From Mya arenaria (lineage: Eukaryota; Mollusca; Bivalvia; Myida; Myidae): a DNA stretch of 64,000 nucleotides. This document shows, one piece after another, positions 41,310-52,866 of the stretch. Where the stretch lies: assembly GCF_026914265.1 (NCBI RefSeq), contig NC_069129.1, positions 23,283,743 through 23,347,742 on the forward strand, written 5' to 3'. Each line of letters starts with the position of its first letter. The stretch's first letter is position 1. Position numbers and translations under genes: made by a program. Below the pieces are notes generated by a model that saw nothing but the letters and a program-made list of their open reading frames with translations, was not told where the DNA came from and ran no database searches.

Positions 41310-43735
41310 GTATTTTTCGTTTCATTTCTGTGTATATTGGATTTCGAACTGTTGTCATAAGATATTTGGCATAAGTATACAACTTGTTTCGATACTTATT
41401 GAAGAGGACCTAATTCGTTAGCTCGACTATTTGAAGAATAAGGAGTGCTATACTACTCGCCCCGTAGTCGGCGTCTGTGTCGGCGTGTGGTTAAAGTTTT
41501 AGGGCAAGTTGGGATTTTCACTTATAACTTTAATACCCTTTATTCTATTCAATTCATACTTCAAACAATTGTTCAAGACCATCACATAATCAGGTTGCAT
41601 AGCTCCATATCATCCTAGATACAAAGTATAGCCTCTGATTGACTAAGGAACCTAGGTTGAAGTTTAAAGTTTTAGGCGGCAAGTTGGGATTTTCAATAAG
41701 AACTTCCATAGCCTTTTTTCATTTCACTTCGTACTTTAATCAATTGTACAGGACCATCACACAATAAGGTTGCATTACTCAATATCATCCTAAAAACACA
41801 GTATGGCCATTGAACGACGAAAATTTGGTTCAAGTTTTAGGGCTGCTTGGAGTTTTCACTCAAATTTCCAATAACGTGCATTCAATCGACTTTTTACTTC
41901 ACACAGTTGTTCGCGGTCAACACACATTACGGTTTCACAACTCCATATTATCCTTAATACAAATTATGGCTCTTGTTCGTTTTTTTATTTTTATTTTGTT
42001 TAATTCCTTCTTTTTAATTTGTTTTTAGCTTGACTATTCAAAGAAAAAAATGCTTTCATTTTGTTACCAATCTTGCATACTATTTAGTTTTGCATCACAT
42101 ACAAGGCAGCGTAAAAGTCACAATCACTGTCTGACAAATATATTGATGCTGTTCATTCAAGTGGCATAATACCTTACACTGATAAATGTACTTGACATAT
42201 ACGTATTACATCAATGATGCATTCATTTCTAAGACAAAGTGGCGTATAGTCAAGCGTGCTGTCCTACGGCAGCTCTTGTTTTCCTTCCTTGTTTGACCCA
42301 AGAGTAGATGTAGAAAAGATGTTTATAACAAAAAATAGAACTAATTTAAATTTAAAAAAATATACCTCGAGCTCGACTCCGAGGATGAAAATGAGATGCA
42401 CAGTCATACCATATTTTTCCGCACTCATTATTTGCTGTGTTTTTTATATTTTGTACTTGAGAATAATGAAAAAGCGGAGAGTGAACACGTGGAAACGGGC
42501 TTAATTACAGTCACTAATTGAGCTTATACGAATTTAAAACGTCAGGAAGATATCAAGAGCATTGTAAATGATATAAAAATATTAAAATATCTTAACAAAA
42601 ATTAAAGAATGGTTCTTGTTGCAAAAGCAAAAGCCGAAATCGAACATTTACATGATTTGGAATGCACTTGTATGCAAGGGTGATAAATATTTAAATAGCG
42701 ATAAACAAACAACGTTATACGTTTAAAAAGATTTGACGTATTTAAAAAATTGTTTTGAGACAAACATGTTCAATGATTCAGGTATCAAATGCTTATGAGC
42801 AGACAGCAGTTTATATTGACGAAATATGACAATCAACCGAGACAGTGACTCATGAAAATATAATGCAAGATTGTTGCCAATAACCTTTTGCTTAAAGACT
42901 GATGGAAAGCAGCGCCGATACTAGAACAATTTATCGAAAGAGAGGGCAAAATAGAACCAAATATGAAGAATTTATGTTTATTCTACGAAAAAATGAACAA
43001 CTACGATGGCGCTATTGAAATGTTAAAAGACTTGCAAACGAATTGAAAACTAATTAATGAAAGAAGACTACAGAAGTGCATTGCTTGCATTTGACATGAT
43101 CATGTGTTTACCATGGACACAACAAAGTTGATGAGAACTTGTACTTTATGGTTCACATGGAGGGTGCTTTTGATGCATTGACGAAAACAGGGTGAACATG
43201 AAATGGCTCGGCTTAGATTGCGCAACGCTTGGGATTTCAACCAGCAATCAAAATCAGTCTCTGGGGCACAAACTTTCAAAAATGTATGCACAAGTGATCG
43301 ATATAACGTTTTCGTACTCTGCGAAACGGAGAAAACATAATCGTAGGAATTAAACAGCATGGGGTTGTCTGTGTCCCTAAATGAATATGATGCTATTCCG
43401 GGCGGCATAGAGCTGGACAGTATAGTAATGGCAACTCTTTGAAGCTTTATGTTAAGTTCTAATCAACCTACTCCCGAATTTAAACATCAATATAGCTTCA
43501 TGCAGGGAATTCTTGAAGTAAAAGATTCTGGCAACATGATTGTGATTACAGCTGACTCTAAAATTTGTGTTCCGACGATGTTTTAGTCTAGGAAGTACCT
43601 CAACCTACGATGAACTTTGTAGAATTTCTGGGAAAACGTCAGAAAGGTTATATATACAGAACGATTTGTCTAATGTGCCAATGAGAAAGAAATTTAAAGA
43701 CATTCCCCAAAAGTTGTCGGGAAAAACATCATGAA
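41310..43735 (+). pseudogene. copy P: decayed IFIT/TIR paralogue
   Basis: The acceptor region equivalent to 34800-34840 is at 41310-41390, with the AG lost (TTTCATTTCTG). An insertion (about 41420-42250) precedes recognisable coding sequence: TTTTCCTTCCTTGTTTGACC, GAGCTCGACTCCGAGGATGA. The IFIT-like part then jumps at about 42730 straight into the second TPR region (GACGTATTTAAAAAATTGTT), so the central disordered segment is deleted. The TIR part is traceable at 43290-43620 (GATCGATATAACGTTTTCGT, CAACCTACTCCCGAATTTAAA). Many frameshifts and stops throughout. It is a host gene relic. Confidence 0.85.
41420..42250. repeat. dispersed repeat inserted in pseudogene P
   Basis: Two to three degenerate units with AAAGTTTTAGGGCAAGTTGG, GGCAAGTTGGGATTTTC and ACCATCACACAATAAGGTTGC, opening with ACTACTCGCCCCGTAGTCGG. 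It has no conserved frame and splits the 5' end of P. Confidence 0.5.
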
Positions 43736-44049
43736 TAGGTGGTTGTGTTCTTTGAAGTACGGTTTCCTTAGGTCATGCTAAATGCTCTGACATTAATAGG
43801 AAATAATTATTTTTGCATGACAAAAGAGTCGGAAGATTACAGTACATAAGGGCTTATGATTATGTCTTCTATTGTATATTTTAGTTAACGCTTCTCCCGT
43901 TGTCATATTTCCTATAGCGAAATTGCTTACTAAAGTTAATTTAACATAATTAATTAATAATTTATGTACATGATTTATATTGATATAAAAGCGCATGCAA
44001 GTGTATTACATGTATTTACTTGTATGATGCATATTCTGGTTTCTTTCAA

Positions 44050-44250
44050 CAGTTATTCAGGATTATAGTGATCAAGTGGTTCAAGTCGCCAAGAGGTTGT
44101 GTTCGGACCAATCCAGTAGTCCTTCTCATGGTCTCTCTAAATGGACAACAATATTGTTTTCTAAGTAAGAAACGCACTCAAGATAGATTCTATACGAAAT
44201 CATGTTTTGTCAAAATCGATCTTAAACAATTAGTATAAACTTATTGTTAT
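44050..44250 (+). mobile_element. decayed SINE downstream of copy P
   Basis: GTGGTTCAAGTCGCCAAGAGG and CATGGTCTCTCTAAATGGAC line up with the SINE remnants after A and B. It sits about 320 bp after the end of P, as it does after B. Confidence 0.5.
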
Positions 44251-44669
44251 TAATTGATATGCCCTTCTAAATTTATCCTTTTTTCATCATTTTCCCGTAA
44301 GGTACAACCGATTCCATAAAATTAAAGAATTATAAATCAAACACTTGTTAACTGAAGCCCATGTTAAAGATAGACATTATGGATACAAAATTTATTATCC
44401 TAAATTTAATCTTAATTGCTAATTTATTAGGAGAGCAATCAGTGTAAAGATAGCTGTACACTTTATAAATATATGTTACATATAACATTTAATTTGAAGG
44501 ATATAACTCATCTTATTAACCATTTATTGACAAAAAATGTTTGGTAACACAATATATTAAGTTGATTAATATTGCCACTCAACTACTGATTTATTTGTAT
44601 TTGGACTTTGTTTGAAGCCATGATCGATCAAATGAGGGCTATGATCTTGGTTCTGACGTCTGTAAGCTG

Positions 44670-45720
44670 TTCGTTATATTATCATTTTCTAAAAAAGGAT
44701 CTATAAAACATATATTAATATCAAACACCAATATCATAAAAAGAAACACTATTACGAAATTTGAGAGTCTTTTTTTCAACAAGAAGCTCCTCCCTGTAAA
44801 TTATGTTCAAACGTTGACCGAGTGTCGGCGCTTCCAAGCCAGGAGGCCATGGTATAAGTAGCATTCCGTATGGCACTCTCACATTGGGTGTCAATCGTTC
44901 TCAAGTTTAAGGTTTCTCTTGAAATGCATAAATTGATTAAACAGCTCTATCCTCTTTGCTTAAATAGCGTTAAACAAAAAACGTAAACAACACAAAAAAC
45001 ACTATTTAAACAACCTTCATTGCATTTCTAATACTTTTTTCCTAAAATGGCGTTTATATTCTAATATATACTGCAATAAATCAAGAACACCAGATCTTGA
45101 TGCAAACGCTCGTCCTTTTTTCGCATTTTAGTCAAGGAGCATACACAGGAAGCATTTTAATTAAGCCAGAATTAAAGGCCTCGCTAAATATTTATGAAAT
45201 CGTACGACTGACAAACTTCTACCTGCGACAAGTCGCACGATTATTTGAATATTAGTTTATTTTAGCTCTCTTTTGTCAATACCTGACAACTACCTAATAT
45301 AATTTGACGCTCGAGTAAGTTTCCTGGAAAGAAACTAGTACTGATTTCATTTTAAGAGACCATGGGAAATCTACAGTTTCTTGGGCGAGAGGCGGACGCC
45401 TATATAACTAGACCATTCTTAATCGCACGATTACTGAGGAACATGTCGGACTAAAACCGACCTTTTAACGAACATGCCCTGTGAATATAGAATAACTGTT
45501 TCTTTGTAGTAGCCGAAATGTCAAAGCCGATTAACGACGATTATGAACCAATCATTCATGTTTGGCAATCTTATTACTTCCAAGTAGGACAACTGCTGAA
45601 GGTGCATCAGTTGTATCATTAACATTGTGTTTTACAAAACAAATAGCACAAAACTATTGACAAAATCGCGGAAAAATCTCAGTGTTCTCCATCAAGTCCG
45701 AAATGTAATCATCAAGTATG
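44670..45720. other. intergenic, one weak foldback, no gene
   Basis: AT-rich. At 45185-45255 the phrases TATTTATGAAATCGTACGACT and AGTCGCACGATTATTTGAATA form an inverted pair of about 20 bp. Nothing else recognised. Confidence 0.4.
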
Positions 45721-46689
45721 AACACAACATGTTCGTACATTCATGGCAAACAATGCCACTCTCGAGACAGGAGTTTCATTAGTCGAAGTCGGTCTCGCAG
45801 TCGAACATCATCGTCCGCGTCAGCATCTAGTCTAAGCAGTACATCATACGGTACAGATAACATACAGCGACATAACGTTTGTCTATCCGTCAGTCAGTCC
45901 TTCTTTCCGAAAAATATTGTCGCATCTAGCTCCAAAAGTACTAAAAGTCATTTAACGACAGAATAATATTTATTAATATCGGCTATGGTGCCCCTGCAGT
46001 TTTGTTTGACATTTCATTTGGTTTGACAATAGAGTCCTTGAATAAATAAACACGAATTCCACAAATTGGGCGTGCGCATAGTTATTAAAACCCTTATCAA
46101 AACTCATTCATAATTTAATCCCTTAGCCGGACGTTCCTTTGTGATCAATATGTTTTTAAGCTTTCATGAGAGTAGCTGTTACACTTTTTGAGATCCCTGT
46201 CTGTCTGACCAATAACCATATGAAACTAATTGTGTCTAGGCGCAATACAGTCTGTATTGTATAGTGTATTGTATATCACTTCATGAGAAGTTTATTTTGC
46301 AGGACAGTAACTATTATACAAATTTTAGATACAAAACACTGATGATTAGATGAAATTTAATTTGCATTCGAAATTAGCTTTAAATCTTGTCCTAAATTTT
46401 GACTAATTTATTTTATCTTTTTAATTTTTTTTTTATTAATTTTTTTGGGGGGATGGGGGTGGGGGTTGGGGTGCTATTTTTGCCTCTTCTGAAAATTGGC
46501 ATATTTTAACAAATATGTTGAAATATGAAATGTTGTATCAGTTTACTAAATACATGCTTTTGGCGGATAATGGGAATATATGGTACGCTATATACTCCCC
46601 TGGACAGACTGATATGTTTGTCCATCAGACAAATTGTACAATACTATGTCGGAATTAGGAAAAATCTTACAAAGTGGCACGAATGTGCT

Positions 46690-47110
46690 TCCATATCTAT
46701 AGTCAATTGACGTGACTGTTTTGTCAATACCGGGTATCGAGAACCAATACTCTAGAACATATAAGAGAGCATATGCAGGTACGAACTTGTATCTTTATGT
46801 GTGTATCAAGATAAATTAAGATTAAATATTCTAATTGACACGTGAACAATTAACGAGACTCTTGATGATATTCAAGGTAAGTTGAATCCATTTCAACTAT
46901 AATCAATGGAGAGAAACACCTGATTGAACGACTGGAAGTTTTATGTACAGGGATGACTTGATTAAGACCTACCATACCATAATCAAAACTGATTTTGAGG
47001 ATAGGTATCAGCTATGTTGTTAATTTTATAATATCTATATGTATGTGACGGGCAGATTTTTACAACACAAACAGATTCACTATTATCAATAACCTTATAT
47101 ATATATTACA
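46690..47110 (+). other. extra first-exon module (upstream copy)
   Basis: A near duplicate of the module at 47820-48230: ACTCTAGAACATATAAGAGA, TCTAATTGACACGTGAACAA and GATATTCAAG|GTAAGTTG (donor 46877). The IRF-like motif region is shortened (GGTATCGAGAACCAATAC). It could be an alternative first exon for B or an unused relic. Confidence 0.5.
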
Positions 47111-47329
47111 AACGATATTGCAAAATGGCGTATTGCAATACCAATAACCATATAAAACTAATGTGTCTAAGCGTAATACAGACACTGTATTGTATATCAC
47201 TCCATGAGAAATTTACTATGCAGGTCAGTAACTATTATACAATTCATATTTTCAAAACACTGATGATGTGGTTTTATTTGCATTCCAAATAATGTTTAAA
47301 TCTTGTACTAAATAATGTCTTAAAATGGG

Positions 47330-47450
47330 TTGCTTTGTTTGTTGTTGGTTTTTGTTATTGTTATTGTTGTTGTTGTGTGTGTGTGTTGTTTTTGTTGTTT
47401 TTTTATTTATTTATTTTGTTGTTGTTGTTTTTGTTTTTATGGGGGGCGGG
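47330..47450. repeat. GTT/TTG-rich microsatellite and poly-G
   Basis: Long T/G-rich tract (TTGTTATTGTTGTTGTTG, then GGGGGGCGGGGG). The open frame of Val/Leu/Phe it creates on the plus strand is a by-product. Confidence 0.85.
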
Positions 47451-47854
47451 GGTATTTTTACCTCTGATGAAAATTGGCATATTTTAACAAATATGTTAGA
47501 ATGTGAAGTGTTGTATCATTTTAGTTAAGGAACAATGTAAATATTTGTCCATTTTAGGTGAAAGACCAGTTAAAAAGGTGGAAAGACTATAGCCTATTTC
47601 TCCAACCAAACCTGTAGCCCGAACAGCGTACCGGTTTACAGGAAAAGACTTAATACATGCTTTTGGCAGCTAATTGGATTTTATGGTAAGCTAAATACTC
47701 TGGAATATGCTGGAAAGACGGATATGTTTGTTTATCAGACAAATTGTACAAAACTATGTCGCTATTGGTTAAGGAAAAACCTTACAAAGTGGCATGAATA
47801 TGCTTTCGTATCTATTTTCAATTGACGTAACTTTTTTGTCAATACCGGGAATAG

Positions 47855-47895
47855 AGAGCAAAACGAAAGTTCACTATTTTTTGAAAAAGAACGAA
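47855..47895 (+). promoter_or_regulatory. IRF/ISRE-like motif pair upstream of gene B
   Basis: AAACGAAA at 47861-47868 and GAAAAAGAAC at 47883-47892 (ISRE GAAANNGAAA with one mismatch) lie about 160 bp before the first-exon donor. They match in order and spacing to the pair upstream of gene A. Confidence 0.4.
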
Positions 47896-47929
47896 TAATC
47901 TAGAACATGTAAAGGAACATGCAAACTTG

Positions 47930-48026
47930 TACGTTATTGTATCTGCGTTTGTGTATTAAGATAGATTAAGATTAACTATTTTAATTGGCACGTGAACAAT
48001 TAACGAGACTCTTGATGATATTCGAG
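47930..48026 (+). other. noncoding first exon of IFIT/TIR gene B (donor firm, start guessed)
   Basis: Module ends ACGAGACTCTTGATGATATTCGAG with donor GTAAGT at 48027, read here as ACTCTTGATG then ATATTCGAG. It is colinear with gene A's candidate exon 1 and with 46877. The intron to B's coding exon would be about 4.8 kb because of repeats inserted between 48.7 and 52.8 kb. Confidence 0.45.
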
Positions 48027-49077
48027 GTAAGTTTTATCCATTTTAACTATTATTTATGGAGATAAACACCTGATTCAACGACTGGAAGTTTAATTTACAT
48101 GAATTACGATATTTCAACCTACCGTAACATAATAAAAACTGATTTTAAGGTAGGTATCAGCTATGTTGTTAAATTTATAATATATCTATATGTGACGGCC
48201 AGATTTTTACAACACAAACAGATCCACTATTATCAGTTACCTTGTCTATATTATAAACGATTTACAAAATGGCGTACTTCAATGATTAATCTAAACAGTA
48301 CTCCCTACAATTGATTAATGTAATACGAGTATCTCTCGTGACCACATTACCGTGGTATGACACATTGTTTGGTCTAAAATGTGAATACCAAGCAATGAGT
48401 CATACTGCTGTGGGTCTTCATTAATTTTAGAATGTATCAGGTGCATGCAATATACCGAATTCAACTTATGCACAAGTATGCATATTTGCATATCTCGGGA
48501 ACCCTTTTGCTTTCAAAAAATTGTTTGCTTATGGTCATCGAATATATATTTTCTTTGGTTTAAAAGGTTTTGATTTCATTAAACGTACATATAAATTTTA
48601 TAAGGTTCCAAGTCCCCATTGGTGAGAACAAAAGTGTCAATAATTTAATATACATTGTTTTAATATGTTGCGTGGTGTGACTTTGGCCACTTGGTGGATC
48701 TTGAGAATTTGTTAAATCCAAGTTGGTGGCATGAGAAATTACAAATATATGGGGTGTTATGCTATTTTAATAGAACAAGAGTTATATACTAAACTATTCG
48801 GCAGATTCTGTAGTATATGAAACTGGTGACATAAATTGCCAACGGATGGTGTGTACCGAGGAGTTCAAAATGGCCGCCATAAATTGAGTATTCACAAGAA
48901 TATTACTTCTCTCATTACATTTTTCATTAACTACGTCAAGGTCAAGTTCGTTTGAAGGTCAATGTAAGAAATCCCAAACCTAGCATTTTTTAATGTCGGA
49001 ATACAAAAATATGCAAAAATGGAGATATTTGGTCTTATAAAAGTTCATTATCAAAGTTTACTATGTAACCTTAATTA

Positions 49078-50110
49078 TCCCCCGCCGAAACGAAGTTTCG
49101 GGAGGGTATATTGTTTGACGTTGTCCGTTCATCCGCTTTTTTCTTTCCTGTCCAGAACCATATCTTGGTAGGGATCAAGGGATTGGTCAGCTAATATATT
49201 CAAAATTGGTCAGATTGTTTCTCTTGATAGAATCTCGACCGCTTGTAAAACTTGCTCAAATTGGATCAAAAACTAAGTCACCAAGTCAAATCTTAGAAAC
49301 AAAATGGAACACACTAGAAAAATTCTTTTTTCTGAAACCATATATTGGTAGGGATAGGTTAGATTATGTTCAAACTTTTTACTATACTATACTAACATAC
49401 TATTAAGCATTTAGTTTAGTCCATTGTTCATCAAACGTAATCGGAAAATTTCCCCTTATGAACTCTTGGAAGATTTTTAAACTAGGTCATTTCGTAGATT
49501 TTTTGTCTGAAACTCGGTAGTAATTGGTCAGACTATGTTGAAACTTAGACAGAATGCTAACCTTAAAAAATCAGCAAACTCATAATGTTTTTTTTCTTTA
49601 TGAACTCGTTGATTAGTTTGAAACTGGTTCATAGCGGTCAGAAACTAGGTGACTATGTCAAATCTTTTATAAATCATTCCCGAAACCAAATACTTGTATG
49701 GTATTGATTGGACTTTGTTCACAATGGGATCAAAATGTTCCCCTAGATGTAACCTTGGAATATTATAAATCTGCGTCACATGGTGTCAAAAGCAAGGTCA
49801 TACGAGCAAACCGTAAAACAACCAGGAGCAATCAGAAACAACATATGCGCTCAAATCTTCATGAAAATTTATCAGAATATTTGCCTCGATGAAATCTTGT
49901 TTTAGTTTGAAACATGTCACATTGGGTCATAAACTATGTCACTAAGTCAAGCATTGTGTACCATCTTTAGGCTAAATTTTTGCAATATATCTGGTCAATA
50001 TAATACTTCTTATTCATAATGTTTGCCTTAATTAATTCTTATATTACTTTGAAACTGGGTTACGTGTCGTCAAGAACAAGGTTACAAGGTCAAATCTAAA
50101 TGTTACACTA
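49078..50110. repeat. dispersed repeat in gene B intron
   Basis: Opens CCCCGCCGAAACGAAGTTTC and contains repeating phrases GATTGGTCAGACTATG-like, AAACTAGGTCA-like and AAGTCAAATCTT. Related to the intronic repeat at 3180-4140. No intact frame seen. Confidence 0.5.
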
Positions 50111-51249
50111 TATGCAATATTCTTTTTATTTTAAACAATTGCAAACTAACTCATACCCCACACTGTATTAAATAGAACTATGGTTAAAAGTGATTATATT
50201 AATGTTTTATTTTTTTTCAAATGAAATCATGTCAAAACTTATGTAGTAATATATATATACCAAAGTCGATATTGAATATACTTTCATTTCGACATTCCGA
50301 TGATTTTGACGTTCACTTTGAGTTGCTTTTTTATTTCAATATGAAGTCCATTACAGAATAGTTATAATCTATTAGCAATGATATGTCTTTCAAAGTGAAA
50401 CATTTACATTGTACTTATATCAAAGGTATCTTTCACACAAAACCGCCTTTGTAAATAAGTATTGGAATGACACTTGTTTTTACATTTTTTTAAAACATCA
50501 TTCAAAAGTTACTGAACACAGAGAAATATTAGTCGGGTGATATTGTGAAAAAAATGTGCGCATTGGGTAAATTTTATAAAACTTGTTACACTGGCAAAAA
50601 AAAATGAAGATGATTGAAACAAGCTCTGGACTCACTATGGATTCATCCAATATGGCCGCCAAAATAAAAGATGGCCGCTTTTCCCGTAATTTTGTTAATA
50701 TATCGTTATGGTATTCACTGTGACCTTAAAAATATCTTGTCTATTGATGTATAATGATATTAAGATGTTAGAGTGACCTATTTCAAATGCAAATATTACT
50801 CAAAAACAAAATGTATGTTGCTCTGGCAACCATAATTTCACTTTAAAGAGCCAATTACCCTATATTTTAATAAGTTGATGCTTATTACCAAGCATTGAAT
50901 GTGTTGCAGTATTGCAGAAGTGTTGAACTTAATTTCGTGTAACCTATGCATATTAAGAACCAAGAAATCCAACATGGCATTCAAGATGGCCGCCATTAAT
51001 ATCTAATCAAACACTTGCTATCTCTAAATATTACACACATTTAAATAAATAGAGCTATGTATTTCAATGTATATTGCTCATGTTCCCAGTGTTCCTTAAC
51101 TTAACATGCTTCATTGACTACCTAAAGGTCACTGAGAATGCTTAGTGACAGCTCCAAAATGTGGCCAATTTAGCACTGAGTAGGCTAAATTAGAAATACA
51201 TATGCGTTTGTTTGGCTCCGAATGTGCTTTATTGTAGTCATAAGGCCAC
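50111..51249. other. intron of gene B, no gene seen
   Basis: AT-rich sequence with recurring ATGGCCGCC phrases (50652, 50672, 50986; also 48868), which may be the remains of another dispersed repeat. Nothing else recognised. Confidence 0.35.
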
Positions 51250-52761
51250 AACAAATTGATCATTTGTTCTACGGATTTTGCCCAAAAAAGTAGGAGCGAG
51301 CGAGCGAAAAAAAACACACACTTTTTTTTAAATTTAAGGCAATTCAGAGGCGAGCGCAAGGCGAAAAATTAAATAAAAATTAAAAAGTTTATTTTTTACT
51401 AAATTTATCATGCAATATGTCAAGAAATGCTTTTTAATTGCAAACATAGGTTCTTAGTTTAAATATAAATGAAAAGGTTTTGATTGTATCACATGAAAAT
51501 CTGTCTCAATATATAACAAATGGCAATAAGATCCAGTGCTTTACTATTACTTAAGACACTGCCGATTAAATTGCGGGACAACACAATTGAAGCAGTATTA
51601 AACAAATCTGCAAATGTGGCACCGGTCATTATATTAGAGCAGGTGGTGGAATAAAGATGTTTCCCTTTCAAGACCTCGCCTTTACCACGAACCAATGGTT
51701 TATAGGTCCGTGCCTTGAAAAAAAAATCATGACACCCTCCATAGCTTCAATGCCCGTAAGAAACAGGCCACTTTAATAACAGGCCACTTTACTACAAATC
51801 GATCAAAGAAAACAAGTGGATAAGAACAAAGAATTGAGAAAATTAAAACAGTCATTTTACTTATAAAAGGTTTTATTTTCTGATTTTACTGATGTTATTT
51901 TTATACTGTACTTGTATGTGTAATGCACTAGTCAATTGTAACCACGACCCCCAAGGTCCGGGGAATAGCGGGGACTTTGACTTTCGGTCCAGCCAACCCC
52001 GGGGGGGGGGGGGGGCATGGTTACAATTGAATGGTGCATAAATACAGACTGTTTCTGAAACATTTACAAGTCCTTCTATTTTTATCAATTACGAGTATAA
52101 AACTGAGAAATGCATTTTAGAATTGAAAAAATAACTCACGAAAACATGTTCATTTGTTGTAAGTCGAGTGTCCGTGTATTTTAATATAAGTTTTGCACTC
52201 AAAATCTGATTTAGTTATTATTTAACACTAAATTTTGAGTACAAAACAATGAATTACTTAAAACACACATAAATAATTATTGCCTTCGACGCTGTGAAAC
52301 TGTTGTTGTTTACTGAAGACTATAATCCATTGACTATGGCACTGATTTTCAATTAAAAATGTGTATTTTACATTAACGAAAACTGAAAGTATCCTGCAAA
52401 TTAATACCGGAAAAAGATAACAACGGTGCGTCCTGCAAAATATTCCCGACAAAAAAGACTGTCAACAAATATCGGCTGTTTTGCGGTTACCCGGACCTGA
52501 TTTTGTCCTGACACGAGGAAAGTTTGCTCGCAGAGAATGTAAAGCATGGAAATACCTTCAAAAAAAGGCGAAGTCGACGTTGCAGGTTCAAATTTTAAGT
52601 AAAAAAACTTCAGAAAATAGAGGAAATTCAGAAGTAAAAAAAAAATAATAATATGCGCGGCCAAATAGTAAGTGCGGGCGCAAAAAAAAGTTTTGTTTTT
52701 TTTTGTTTTTTTTTTCGAATTTTAGGTGCGGCAAATCCGACGAACAAATGATCAATTTGTT
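51250..52761. mobile_element. 1.5-kb non-autonomous DNA transposon in gene B intron
   Basis: Ends are inverted: AACAAATTGATCATTTGTTC (left) and GAACAAATGATCAATTTGTT (right), continuing to GGATTTTGCC / GGCAAATCC. It carries a nested 115-bp element at 51924-52038. No transposase frame. It lies about 50 bp before the conserved sequence leading to B's coding exon. Confidence 0.65.
51924..52038. mobile_element. short relative of the 33603-33904 element
   Basis: Same ends (TGCACTAGTCAATTGTAACC and reverse) and the same TAA flanks (51921-51923, 52039-52041). Interior is reduced to CCGGGGAATAGCGGGGAC, CTTTCGGTCCAGCC and a poly-G tract. Confidence 0.65.
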
Positions 52762-52866
52762 TTCGACAACACCCTTGCCTTTTTTATAGTTTAGCTGAAC
52801 GTCTAGCCTCGATTTATGGCTCAGTTTTACACATGTTTTATCAGCGTATTTTTCGTTTCATTTAAG

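Larger units (their letters stand above)
45755..47628 (+). pseudogene. partial, rearranged duplicate of the ZC3H18 3' end
   Basis: 45755-45860 copies coding exon 20 (AGTCGAAGTCGGTCTCGCAG; GTCAGCATCTAGTCTAAGCA). 46130-46230 copies intron sequence of 25160-25345 (GTGATCAATATGTTTTTAAG, GACCAATAACCATATGAAA). 46360-46420 and 47270-47320 copy intron sequence before coding exon 24 (TAAATCTTGTCCTAAATTTTG). 47558-47628 copies coding exon 24 with its acceptor (ATTTTAG|GTGAAAGACC) but has a stop after VERL. The ordered run shows DNA-level duplication, not a processed copy. Confidence 0.75.

Noticed and set aside
45718-45966. 82-codon frame with an RS domain as a small new gene
   Set aside because: Most of it is a decayed copy of ZC3H18 coding exon 20 without working splice context.
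47325-47528. Hydrophobic 67-codon frame that looks like a membrane protein
   Set aside because: Caused by a GTT/TTT-rich microsatellite.
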